DNA from: Trichocoleus sp. FACHB-46
Lineage (GTDB): Bacteria > Cyanobacteriota > Cyanobacteriia > FACHB-46
Assembly: GCF_014695385.1 (NCBI RefSeq)
Contig: NZ_JACJOD010000084.1
Location: 1-38,274 of the forward strand
Reading direction: 5' to 3'
Length of the DNA: 38,274 bases
How positions within the stretch are numbered: position 1 is the first letter of the stretch; every line of letters starts with the position of its first letter. Shown here piece by piece: positions 8,815 to 16,859 of this stretch. Made by a program: the position numbers and the translations under genes. The notes below the pieces were generated by a model. The model did no database searches. It saw nothing but the letters and a program-made list of their open reading frames with translations, and was not told the DNA's origin.

Positions 8815-9844
8815 TTAGGAGGATCGCAAGCGACGGCGGGCAGTGGCGATCGCTTCATGCAGTTTGGTTTGCAGTACTTCTTTTGGCGGAAGCACGGTCA
8901 AGTATTCGGCGATGTGGATGCCACTTTTATCGAGTTCTAGAAGTTCGATCTGTTCTTGCTTTTTGCCTGCACATAAGATGATTCCCAGTGGCGGGAGTTC
9001 ATCGCTCTCTTGTTCATATTTGGCTAGCCAGCGCAGGTAAAGCTCCATCTGGCTTTTGTGTTCAGGACGGAAGGCACCCAGCTTGAGCTCGATGGCGACA
9101 AGGCGCTTGAGTTTACGGTTATAGAACAGCAGGTCGATGTAAAAGTCGTCGTTGTCGATTTGTAGCCGCTTTTGACGGGCAACAAAGGTAAAGCCGGCAC
9201 CTAGTTCTAGCAAGAATTGCTCGATTTCTCGAAGGATGGCATCTTCGAGGTCTTTTTCGAGATAGCGATCGCTCAAATCCAGAAAATCCAGGACGTAGGG
9301 ATCTTTGAGCAGGAGGTCGGGTGAGATTCGTCGCTCCTGGCGCAGTTGATCCAGGTCGTGGCGAATGGTGTCTTCGGGTTTGCGGGAAAGGGCGGTGCGC
9401 TCGAATAGCATGGAGTTAATCCGCTCTTGAAGCTGGCGGACGCTCCATTGTTCGAGTTGGGTGATCTCAATGTAGAAGTCGCGTTTCAGGGGATCTTCGA
9501 TGCCCAGAATTAGCTTGATGTGCGACCAGCTTAATTTTGCACACACTGTATGCAGAATCTCGCGATTGGGGAAAACGTCTGCCAGCAGAATGCAGTAGCG
9601 CAGTTGCCGTTCGCCCCAGCCTTTGCCGTAAGCCTGGGTAAGCCGTTGGGAGAGGGCAAGAATCACCTGTTTGCTTTGCTCGTTCCCCTTGCAGCACTTC
9701 GGTCTGGATGCGGTTGCCGACCTGCCAATACAACAGGGTAATCTCGGCATTGATGGCAGCAGCAGCGCGGTGTTTTGCGGCATCAATGAGCTGCCCAATT
9801 TCTTGAAACAGGAGATCACTTGGTTGAGACAGGTCATTGCTCAT
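8815..9844 (-). pseudogene. DUF1016 (YhcG-type) PD-(D/E)xK nuclease, frameshifted
   Basis: A DUF1016-family gene commonly found within type I RM loci. The N-terminal half (MSNDLSQPSDLL to TEVLQGERAK) starts at the ATG at 9844, overlapping the hsdS stop as ATGA. The rest (KQVILALSQRL onward, to stop 8815) is in another frame. The frames switch at about 9673-9676: between the GERA codons and KQV only four bases remain where relatives usually have three codons, consistent with a 5-bp loss. The C-terminal nuclease half is otherwise intact (FYIDLLFYNR, then VAIELKLGAFRPEHKSQMEL). Either this is a true pseudogene, a sequencing error, or two truncated peptides. DUF1016 proteins are described as nucleases; their role in RM systems is unclear. 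Confidence 0.8.
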
Positions 9845-11103
9845 GCAGCAACGACCTCTTTAGCGGCTTTTGTTGCCTGGTTAGCGGTGTCTGCGGTGAG
9901 TTCGCCTGTAAAAGCTCTTTGCAGGATGGATTGTTTGAGTTCGTTGAGGGCAGAAAGTTTTTGTCGATAGATGGCTTCGAGACGTTGAGTTTGGAAAAGC
10001 AAAGTATCGAGTTTCTGAACGACTTGTCTTTGTATTGAAAGTGAAGGCACAGCAATCCGCAAAATCTTTGTATCGGGAACTCTCATATGTTGAACAGTTG
10101 AGCCTGATGCAAATGCTTTGATTTGACTCTGCAATCCGTTAGATTGAAATGCATACAGCAAAAATCTGTTATCTAGCTTGCTTGAATCAGTTCGATAGGA
10201 GACAATACGTTGCCCTAAAAAAACATGATCATTCGTGAGAAGCATTCCAACTTCTCCCATTGGGGCTTCCCGAGTTAGTAGAACGTCTCCTCGTTTAGGG
10301 ATTTGCCGTCTTGTCCATTGACGATAAGTTTCTTCAGTGACATACCTCACAGAATCTAGATTGACATAACCACCACGAACATTAGTAGTGCGAATCATCT
10401 TAAAAGGCGATGGTTCATCAATTACTGGAGCCGTTTTGTTAACACAATCAATGATGGACTCGCAGACATCTTCTATTTTCTTCTCTTCCCATCCATCACC
10501 TTTCTGGGTGAAGATGGCATTTAGATAGCTTTCAAAGAGTTGGCGGGCGTTGGTGAGGTTCTTTTCGGTGTTGGCGATCGCGCGATCGATTCCCTCAAAT
10601 GCCTCATTCAAAATCGCTACAATCCGCTTTTGTTCAGAAAGAGGTGGAACTGGAATTTTTATCTCTGCGAGGTGCTTTACCGACATTGATGGAATTAATG
10701 AGCGTTCAGCTTGCTTCATTAATTCACCACGAACAAATTCGGTCGGGATTATGTAGAAAAGATAATCATCATCAAGAATGGAACGATCTTTATTGGTGAT
10801 TTTGCATAGAGCTACGTTAAATGCCCCGCTAGCACCTCTAAAGACTCTACCAATGTGTCGATAAGCCACCATTAAAATATCATCAGGTTCCACTTTATGT
10901 AGCTGAGGAGTATCGGGAACATACACCTCATAGTTGTCACTCTTGCCATCTCGAATTTGGTAAAACCTAACGTAGCCTTTTTTGGGTTGGTGAATAAATT
11001 TACTTTTAGGTGGATTATGACCACGATTGAGAAGGGCAATTTCACCAAACTTCTTCTCAACCCAGCCCTCTGGTAGCTGCCCATTAGTAATCTTCAACGG
11101 CAT
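9841..11103 (-). CDS. hsdS: Type I restriction-modification specificity subunit
   Basis: DNA-recognition subunit, 420 aa, with two target recognition domains. TRD1 spans about residues 8-155 and ends at the conserved IKIPVPPLSEQKRIVAIL, followed by the first long helix (NEAFEGIDRAIANTEKNL). TRD2 spans about 205-355 and ends at RIAVPSLSIQRQVVQKL, followed by the second helix, as in complete HsdS proteins. Each TRD reads half of a bipartite target, which cannot be deduced from sequence. It overlaps hsdM by 10 nt upstream and the DUF1016 gene by 4 nt (ATGA) downstream, so it belongs to one coupled operon. No truncation is seen. Confidence 0.93.
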   Translation of the reverse strand: MPLKITNGQLPEGWVEKKFGEIALLNRGHNPPKSKFIHQPKKGYVRFYQIRDGKSDNYEVYVPDTPQLHKVEPDDILMVAYRHIGRVFRGASGAFNVALCKITNKDRSILDDDYLFYIIPTEFVRGELMKQAERSLIPSMSVKHLAEIKIPVPPLSEQKRIVAILNEAFEGIDRAIANTEKNLTNARQLFESYLNAIFTQKGDGWEEKKIEDVCESIIDCVNKTAPVIDEPSPFKMIRTTNVRGGYVNLDSVRYVTEETYRQWTRRQIPKRGDVLLTREAPMGEVGMLLTNDHVFLGQRIVSYRTDSSKLDNRFLLYAFQSNGLQSQIKAFASGSTVQHMRVPDTKILRIAVPSLSIQRQVVQKLDTLLFQTQRLEAIYRQKLSALNELKQSILQRAFTGELTADTANQATKAAKEVVAA

Positions 11104-12551
11104 ACCATCTCCTCAATTCCAGCCAAAATTTCTGCGCTTTCCATATCCAATGCCGCGATCTCGTCCATAATTTCTTGCGGCTCTCGGAGTGGTGATTCCT
11201 CTGCTTTATTAGGGTTCTTCACCGACAGATCAAACGACTCCCGTACCACATCGGCAATATCCACCAGCCATGATTTTTTAGTTTTTGCAAACGTGGCTTG
11301 TAGTTCCACAAACTCGCATAGATCCTCATCATTCAGGGCGTTAGTTTTGCCCATGTTCCGCCCCGGATCAAGTTGGTAGTACCAAATTTTTTGAGTGGGT
11401 GTCCCTTTCTCAAAGAACAGCACCACCGTTTTAACTCCTGCTCCGATAAACGTCCCACTCGGACAATCCAAAATGGTGTGGAGATTGCAACTGCTGAGAA
11501 GTTCCTGACGCAGGGCACGGGATGCATTGTCCGAATTCGACAGGAACGTATTTTTGATCACCACTGCGGCTCTGCCACCGACCTTCAGCATTTTGATGAA
11601 GTGCTGCAAAAACAAAAAGGCAGTTTCCCCAGTTTTGATCGGGAAGTTTTGCTGAATTTCCTTGCGCTCTTTGCCGCCAAAGGGCGGATTAGCCAGGATC
11701 ACATCGAAGCGGTTTTTGTCCTGGATGTCGCTAAGGTTTTCCGTCAGCGTGTTGGTGTGAATGATATTGGGCGCATCAATGCCATGCAGAATCATGTTCA
11801 TGATGGCAATCACATAGGCAAGGCTCTTCTTCTCCTTACCTGTAAACGTGCTGGTCTGAAGCTGCTCAAGCTGTTTCGTGGTGAGTTTGCCTTGGCGCAG
11901 ATAGTCATAGCTCTCGCACAAGAACCCGGCAGACCCGCAGGCTCCGTCGTAGATGCGGTTCCCAATCTCTGGCTTCACCACCCGAATCATGGCGCGAATC
12001 AGCGGACGCGGCGTGTAATACTCACCCCCATTGCGTCCCGCATTGCCCATATTCCGAATCTTGGCTTCATACAGGTGAGATAGCTCATGCTTCTCCTGCT
12101 GCGATCGAAACCGCAACTCATCGATATACTCCAGCGCATCCCGCAGACTATAGCCGCTCTGAAATCGGTTCTTGATCTCGCTGAAAATTTCCCCAATCTT
12201 GTATTCGATTGTGTCTGGGCTGGTTGCTCGCAGCTTAAAGCCTTGGAGGTAGGGGAATAGCTTGCGGTTCACATAATCAATTAAGTCATCGCCGATCAGC
12301 GCATTGTCGTGATCCATACTGCCATCCGCCTTCTTTGGCGCAGCCCAGGACGACCACCGATGCTCTTCATCCAGAATAAAGGTGTAAGGCTTACCCAGTA
12401 GCTCGGCTTCTAACGCCTTCTCATGCTCCAGGTCATCCAAATACTTCAGAAATAGTAGCCAGGAAGTTTGCTCCGTATAGTCTAACTCTGTGGTGCAACC
12501 TGCCTCCTTCCACAGAACGTCATCAATATTTTTGAAAGTTTGCTCGAACAT
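11094..12551 (-). CDS. hsdM: Type I restriction-modification N6-adenine methyltransferase
   Basis: Modification subunit, 485 aa. An N-terminal helical HsdM domain (about 1-140) precedes the methyltransferase fold with SAM-binding motif I DGACGSAGF (202-210) and catalytic motif IV NPPFGG (288-293). With HsdS it methylates adenine in both half-sites, and with HsdR it forms the restriction complex. It is the first gene of the minus-strand hsd operon. The ATG at 12551 is preceded by AAAAGGA at a suitable distance. Motif I reads SAG where SGG is common, a tolerated variation. The upstream 200 bp hold the presumed operon promoter and one partition-type repeat. Confidence 0.94.
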   Translation of the reverse strand: MFEQTFKNIDDVLWKEAGCTTELDYTEQTSWLLFLKYLDDLEHEKALEAELLGKPYTFILDEEHRWSSWAAPKKADGSMDHDNALIGDDLIDYVNRKLFPYLQGFKLRATSPDTIEYKIGEIFSEIKNRFQSGYSLRDALEYIDELRFRSQQEKHELSHLYEAKIRNMGNAGRNGGEYYTPRPLIRAMIRVVKPEIGNRIYDGACGSAGFLCESYDYLRQGKLTTKQLEQLQTSTFTGKEKKSLAYVIAIMNMILHGIDAPNIIHTNTLTENLSDIQDKNRFDVILANPPFGGKERKEIQQNFPIKTGETAFLFLQHFIKMLKVGGRAAVVIKNTFLSNSDNASRALRQELLSSCNLHTILDCPSGTFIGAGVKTVVLFFEKGTPTQKIWYYQLDPGRNMGKTNALNDEDLCEFVELQATFAKTKKSWLVDIADVVRESFDLSVKNPNKAEESPLREPQEIMDEIAALDMESAEILAGIEEMVCR

Positions 12552-12695
12552 CGAATCCTTTTGACAACTCTTAGAGGCTCTGAATACTAGGTTTTATCTA
12601 GAAATGATCTTCAATTTTAGGCGATCGCCTATCAGCCAAAAAATCTACGTCATATATCGTTATTACAATATATATAGTATTAACTAAATAAACTA

Positions 12696-12710
12696 TATAA
12701 ACTGTTTATA
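12696..12710. repeat. Partition-type palindromic repeat, outer copy (parA side)
   Basis: TATAAACTGTTTATA, matching the consensus TATAwACnnTTTATA seen at three other places around the par genes. It lies between parA and hsdM, in an AT-rich stretch that also holds TATATATAGTATTAAC. Confidence 0.6.
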
Positions 12711-12763
12711 AGTACAGGGCTGCGATGGAGGCGATCGCCTCTACAACGTTGATTCCAGCAACG

Positions 12764-13426
12764 CTACTTGCTGCCTAAAATCTTGAAGACCTCGCTAGTT
12801 AGGTCTTCTACTTCTGCGATCGCCGCCGATGCTTTGCCACCAAAATCATGAACCGTCTGCCCAAACACCGCTGATTGTCGATAAACCTGGCGATGCCGAA
12901 TTTGAGTTGTAGCAAGCTCGATTCCAAACTCTGGTAAGACCTCTAAAGTTTCTTGGGTCATTGTTGTGTTTGGCTGGCATTGGTTGAGAACAAGTCGAGA
13001 CTTTAACCCTTCGTTGATGTCACCTACATTGAAAATCACCTGACGTATACCAACCGCTGCCCACATGTCCAATGGCGACGGGATGATTGGCACTAAAACT
13101 AAATCAGCAATGAGCAGGGCACTTTGAGGAACTGGCGAATCAGCTGCCGGAGGGCAGTCAATGATGATATAGCCGTAATCATCAATAAACTTCTTTACCT
13201 CCCGATGCACCTTCTCATTAGCAGCACTTAACCCAACTACAGAAGCAGGAAACGGATGATTATCTTCTGCCGAAGCTGCCCAGCGGGTCGCCGTACCCTG
13301 CGGATCTGCATCGACTACCAACACCCTATCACCTCGACGAGCGATCGCCCCAGCAAGCTGCATACTAACCGTCGTTTTCCCTGAACCACCCTTTTGGTTA
13401 GCGACAGCAATAATCTTAGCTACCAT
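12764..13426 (-). CDS. parA: ParA-family partition ATPase
   Basis: Plasmid segregation ATPase, 220 aa, of the short type without an N-terminal DNA-binding domain (ParF/Soj-like). It has the deviant Walker A KGGSGKTT (residues 12-19), the A' region VLVVDADPQGTATRW and Walker B as YIIIDCPPA. The ATG at 13426 is chosen over a TTG two codons upstream; AGGG lies about 10 bases before it. It diverges from the ribbon-helix-helix gene at 13619, and the shared intergenic region contains palindromic AT repeats that are good candidates for the centromere and autoregulatory operator. In such modules the ATPase forms dynamic structures on the nucleoid to move partner-bound plasmids. Confidence 0.93.
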   Translation of the reverse strand: MVAKIIAVANQKGGSGKTTVSMQLAGAIARRGDRVLVVDADPQGTATRWAASAEDNHPFPASVVGLSAANEKVHREVKKFIDDYGYIIIDCPPAADSPVPQSALLIADLVLVPIIPSPLDMWAAVGIRQVIFNVGDINEGLKSRLVLNQCQPNTTMTQETLEVLPEFGIELATTQIRHRQVYRQSAVFGQTVHDFGGKASAAIAEVEDLTSEVFKILGSK

Positions 13427-13436
13427 GACCAAACCC

Positions 13437-13451
13437 TATAAACGATTTATA
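13437..13451. repeat. Partition-type palindromic repeat, inner copy 1 (candidate parS/operator)
   Basis: TATAAACGATTTATA, 10 bp upstream of the parA ATG and overlapping its leader. A degenerate further copy (TTTTATACTATTTAC) follows near 13472. Its location suggests both centromere and operator function. Confidence 0.65.
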
Positions 13452-13536
13452 CAGTTTTTACGGTTAAAATCTTTTATACTATTTACTTGCTTTGAATTCT
13501 TGCATAGTTGCTCCTGAAAACAAAGCCTTTTAACTA

Positions 13537-13560
13537 TATAAACACTTTATACGATTTATA
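13537..13560. repeat. Partition-type palindromic repeat, inner copy 2 plus half copy
   Basis: TATAAACACTTTATA (13537-13551) followed directly by CGATTTATA (13552-13560), a half-repeat matching the right half of the 13437 copy. It lies between the divergent parA and RHH genes, about 60 bp before the RHH start. Confidence 0.65.
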
Positions 13561-13618
13561 CTGCTTCACTGCTGACTGAGAATTCTGAGAAACCAAAGCA
13601 TTACAACGGAGCTGATCA

Positions 13619-14008
13619 ATGGTTAGAAAAAGTATGAAGTCAGCACTCACTACTTCTCTTCAGGCAGAAGATCAAGCAGTGAAAAGTCGTTTTGAAAAAG
13701 CTGAAAGCTTACTAGGAGACAAACTTCCATCTAATAGCCAACCTATGGCCTCTACACCTGAAGTAAAAGAGCAGAGCCCGGAGAGGGTGATTCGAGACAG
13801 CTTCACTTTGCCTTCCGGAGACTATGAGCTAATCGCCGCCATTCGACAACGCTGCCTCAACTCGGCCTTTAACGCAACCAAAAGCGAAGTCATCCGAGCG
13901 GGACTTCACGCCTTATTAGAAATGCCGGAAGAGGAGCTGATAAGGATTATAAGCAATTTGGAGAAGGTCAAAACAGGCAGGCCAATCACAAAAAATATAA
14001 ATAGTTAA
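13619..14008 (+). CDS. Ribbon-helix-helix partition partner (ParB/ParG-like)
   Basis: A 129-aa basic protein. The C-terminal part has a ribbon-helix-helix look: a strand DSFTLPSGDY, then helices LIAAIRQRCLNSAF and TKSEVIRAGLHALLEM. The first about 55 residues are polar and probably disordered, as in ParG-type centromere-binding proteins whose flexible tails stimulate the ParA ATPase. The start at 13619 has GGAG seven bases upstream. Divergent pairing with parA and the flanking repeats support a role in segregation and autoregulation. A CopG-like antitoxin is the alternative, but no toxin is adjacent. Confidence 0.75.
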   Translation: MVRKSMKSALTTSLQAEDQAVKSRFEKAESLLGDKLPSNSQPMASTPEVKEQSPERVIRDSFTLPSGDYELIAAIRQRCLNSAFNATKSEVIRAGLHALLEMPEEELIRIISNLEKVKTGRPITKNINS

Positions 14009-14013
14009 AACTG

Positions 14014-14028
14014 TATATACTATTTATA
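14014..14028. repeat. Partition-type palindromic repeat, outer copy (RHH side)
   Basis: TATATACTATTTATA, just after the RHH gene stop. Together with the copy at 12696 it brackets the par module on both sides. Confidence 0.55.
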
Positions 14029-14300
14029 TTTTTAGAGTATTTGAATACTCATAATCTTAAATACCCTTTCATAGTGAAGACAAAGCCTCCTCTCAGAAAC
14101 ACTCTCTTGCAGGCTCGACTGTAACCAAACTCATCAATCGTACGAGGAACTGAGACGTTAATTTGGAGACGAGTTGATTTACAGTTATTAAACGCTACAA
14201 GCAATATTGTTGTTCAGGTGCAGCAGATGTAAAACAAATGACCGAGTATTTGCAAGCTTGAATTGAGGTAAAGGATTTGCAGTCCTTTCATGGAAATAAT

Positions 14301-14337
14301 AAAGCGCTCTCTAGCTATAGGTTGTAGAGAGTGCTTT
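14301..14337. terminator. 12-bp hairpin, probable terminator
   Basis: AAAGCGCTCTCT (14301-14312) pairs with AGAGAGTGCTTT (14326-14337) with a single G-T wobble and a 13-nt loop. No long T tract follows, so termination is likely but not certain. It sits between the RHH gene and the CBASS effector. Confidence 0.55.
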
Positions 14338-14462
14338 ACTTTGCTCGCCTAAACTTTGCCTAAATATAAGCAGAGATCCCTCTAAATTTCAAGAAGGACC
14401 CCTACTACCCCAAGGTAGGGATTTATAGCCTGAAGCTTTCTGGTAGCAGGAGCTGTAAAGAT

Positions 14463-14555
14463 TCTCAATAGCTGGAATATCAACAGTATCTCAATTAGTG
14501 GAGTGCATCAATCGCTCTGGTTGGATAGAGCAGTGTAACGGTCTCAATCACCGGA
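14463..14555. repeat. Three degenerate direct repeats, TCTCAAT-nnnn-GGA
   Basis: Copies at 14463-14476, 14489-14502 and 14542-14555. The spacing is 26 and 53 bp, close to one and two multiples of a common period, so the sites would face the same side of the helix. They may be protein-binding sites; no protein partner is evident. Confidence 0.45.
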
Positions 14556-14656
14556 CACCAATACCTCTGCAACTGATTAAAAGATTAAATCCTTAAAGAT
14601 ACTCCTAACTGCTACCAATAAACTTCTTGGCAGGTAATATTTGCAGAGCAACGAAT

Positions 14657-15793
14657 TTAGTTTATTCTAAGTACAATCTGAAATTCTCCCTTATCAGCAT
14701 AATATTCACAAGCATAGATTTCAGGATCTTTCGTGGGTAAGATAACTCTGCCACATTCTACTGCTATTGATACAGGGACTGCTGGCAAAATAAAGATTTT
14801 GCAGTTTTTACCGTGATTTGCTTGAATTTCGTTAAGTAGTTTTCGGTATTCATAACTAAAGATTTCCAACTGTCTTTTAGACTTTAGAAAGTGTGGTGAA
14901 GGGCTAGAAATAGTTATTTGATAGACGCTACAACTGTCCGAAATTAAAGCTTCATATTTATCGAGCTGAATAGAATCGCTAAGTGCCAGCTTGAGTAATA
15001 CAGTTTCACCTTTTTTGTCGAGATCGCAAGAGACAGAGTAAAGTTGTTCAACGCTTATCTCTTCTTGCCAAGACCAAGTTTTACTTGTATCTTCAATATT
15101 TCTATGAGATTGATATATATCTGCTGGAATGGTATCACCTATACACTGGCCTAAATACATTAATAAAGGCATAGGTGCTATTCCGAATATAGAAAGATGT
15201 TTGATTTTTACATCGTCGATACCCTCCTCTAGAAGTCTAAGAACCCTACGCCTAATTCTAGACTCTGCAAATATTTGCCACTGCTCAGGTGTACTGAGCC
15301 TATCAAAGTAGTTTTCTTCTATCTTTATTCCTTTTGGGTCTGCTGGAAACTTTGGAAACATTGCATTTCTAACTGCTTCAAAGTTAATAGGAACATTCCT
15401 ACAGCCAATATTTACGCAAAAGATAAATACAGTTGATTTATGTATATCCTCTGGATAACTTGTTTGTATTTCTATTCTATTCTCGTGTTCTTGCTTCCAA
15501 CCAAGTAACAGTCCAACTGGATATCTTTCTGGGTAACTGTCTATTTCTTTGTGGCATCGTTGGCATAGAAGCATTAGATTAGAAAAGTCTATTTGTAACT
15601 CTTCTGACTGGTCTGTGCCCCGTGGACCATCTTTGCTTGAACCAATAATATGTGCAAATTCTGCGAAATTACCATCGCTTAGAGTTAAGCCGTTATGCCA
15701 AAGTGGTGTGTTACACCCTTTGAATTCACAACGTCCTGCGGCTCTAACCCAAAGCTGTAACTTTATTGTTTCTGGGATACTTTTTCTGGCCAT
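14657..15793 (-). CDS. cap5: HNH-SAVED effector nuclease (Cap5-like) of CBASS
   Basis: Second gene of a two-gene CBASS defence operon, 378 aa. The N-terminal HNH domain shows zinc-type cysteines Cys22/Cys27 and Cys77/Cys80, the catalytic stretch EFAHIIGSSKDGPRG (His48), SNLMLLC (Asn72) and His81. The remainder (about 130-378) fits a SAVED domain, the CARF-related sensor of cyclic nucleotides, judged mainly by context, length and fold pattern (FIFCVNIGCR; IFILPAVPVSIAVECGR). Binding of the cyclic dinucleotide made by the neighbour would activate DNA cleavage and abort infection. It begins 23 bp after the CD-NTase stop, so the two are co-transcribed. No truncation is seen. It could be mistaken for a plain HNH endonuclease if the partner gene were ignored. 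Confidence 0.85.
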   Translation of the reverse strand: MARKSIPETIKLQLWVRAAGRCEFKGCNTPLWHNGLTLSDGNFAEFAHIIGSSKDGPRGTDQSEELQIDFSNLMLLCQRCHKEIDSYPERYPVGLLLGWKQEHENRIEIQTSYPEDIHKSTVFIFCVNIGCRNVPINFEAVRNAMFPKFPADPKGIKIEENYFDRLSTPEQWQIFAESRIRRRVLRLLEEGIDDVKIKHLSIFGIAPMPLLMYLGQCIGDTIPADIYQSHRNIEDTSKTWSWQEEISVEQLYSVSCDLDKKGETVLLKLALSDSIQLDKYEALISDSCSVYQITISSPSPHFLKSKRQLEIFSYEYRKLLNEIQANHGKNCKIFILPAVPVSIAVECGRVILPTKDPEIYACEYYADKGEFQIVLRIN

Positions 15794-15816
15794 TTTTTGA
15801 ACTAGTAAGAAAATCG

Positions 15817-16785
15817 TTAAATTGATGGAAAATCATCACCTAAAACTCCTTGCAACTTATAGCATGCCGTTGAAATATCATATTCATGTATCACATTGTT
15901 TAAGACAATCTGAAAATAAATTAACCTCAACTTCATCTCTCTCATTTGCCTTCTAGTCATTTTTTCAAAAAGATCATTATATGGTTGAACTGGAAGCATT
16001 ACACTTATTTGGTCATCATCAAAAGTGCTGATCATCCCACTTACAACATTTTGCAATGCTAGTAAATCGTTATATTGATAATTCTGATAGTTATAAACAT
16101 AACTTTTTTGCGGTATAAAAAAGTTATAACAACAGGCGGTTAAAGCTATTCCTGTTGGCCGTCCCGCTCCCGTTGATGTAAAAATATAATCCTTCCAACG
16201 CTTCAGATACCTTATAGTTCTGCGAAACTGATATCTATCCAAATCATTGCTAAACTTTGATCTTAAAAGCGTTTTGAGTTTAAACGGTTCTGATAATTCC
16301 CAAATCTTCTTATCCTCGTATGAACCTGGAAAACCCTTTGCAATATAATTTATTTCATTTCCTTGACGGTCTATATCAGTAGAATAAATAGCTAAATCAA
16401 CATGGAATCTTTTTTCACCGTTTTGTAAGTATTGAACTCTTACGCAAGGTCTTTTTATCTCAACTTTTCTTTGTCCTATTTGCAAAGCGCTACAAACCAG
16501 TTCTTTGATTTCAACTGGCTTGTAAAGAAACCTTGAGAAATTTAAAATAATACCTACGTCGATATCATAGTCTTCTCCTTTAAGTGGTTCTACTCCTGTC
16601 GCTAAATCATAACTTCCTTGGTTGAAAGGGCTAAAACTAGGTGTGGATATGGGGATAAGCTTTTTAAGCCCGTCTCTCAGGTTATTGACAATTAAATCTC
16701 GTTTTTCACGCAATGGTTTACTATCATCAAAATCAATTTTGATGATATTATGAAACCTTTCAAATTGAGATTGTAAGTTTGCCAT
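15817..16785 (-). CDS. cdnG: CD-NTase (cGAS/DncV-like nucleotidyltransferase) of CBASS
   Basis: First gene of the CBASS operon, 322 aa. It makes a cyclic oligonucleotide signal upon phage infection. The polymerase-beta-like active site is complete: Gly57-Ser58 (NQGSYD), the DYDIDVG acidic motif (Asp74, Asp76) and the third acidic residue Asp130 in FHVDLAIY. A helical C-terminal lobe follows. Pairing with an HNH-SAVED effector resembles the described CdnG-Cap5 systems, reported to signal with 3',2'-cGAMP; the product here is inference and the clade letter is tentative. No Cap2/Cap3 ubiquitin-like conjugation genes and no HORMA/TRIP13 genes flank it, so this is a minimal system. The gene is AT-rich and lacks HIP1 sites, suggesting recent acquisition. 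Confidence 0.87.
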   Translation of the reverse strand: MANLQSQFERFHNIIKIDFDDSKPLREKRDLIVNNLRDGLKKLIPISTPSFSPFNQGSYDLATGVEPLKGEDYDIDVGIILNFSRFLYKPVEIKELVCSALQIGQRKVEIKRPCVRVQYLQNGEKRFHVDLAIYSTDIDRQGNEINYIAKGFPGSYEDKKIWELSEPFKLKTLLRSKFSNDLDRYQFRRTIRYLKRWKDYIFTSTGAGRPTGIALTACCYNFFIPQKSYVYNYQNYQYNDLLALQNVVSGMISTFDDDQISVMLPVQPYNDLFEKMTRRQMREMKLRLIYFQIVLNNVIHEYDISTACYKLQGVLGDDFPSI

Positions 16786-16859
16786 AGTTTTAATCTTCTA
16801 TTTCCTTAAGTGTTAATTCAGTTTGACGACATCAATATTCGGGGCAAGTGAGGTAAAAA

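Larger units (their letters stand above)
14009..14656. other. Long intergenic region between the par module and CBASS
   Basis: About 650 bp without a convincing gene. It contains an outer partition-type repeat (14014-14028), a strong hairpin (14301-14337), a short CCCTAC/GTAGGG hairpin (14400-14420) and three TCTCAAT-nnnn-GGA repeats (14463-14555). A plus-strand segment around 14180-14260 reads as a short coding-like stretch with stops on both sides and may be a gene remnant. Confidence 0.5.

Noticed and set aside
11373-12083. A 236-codon plus-strand frame opposite hsdM
   Set aside because: It is the complement of the intact methyltransferase gene and shows no family features.
12696-14028. 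CRISPR array
   Set aside because: The repeats are short palindromes at irregular distances, without uniform spacers or cas genes.
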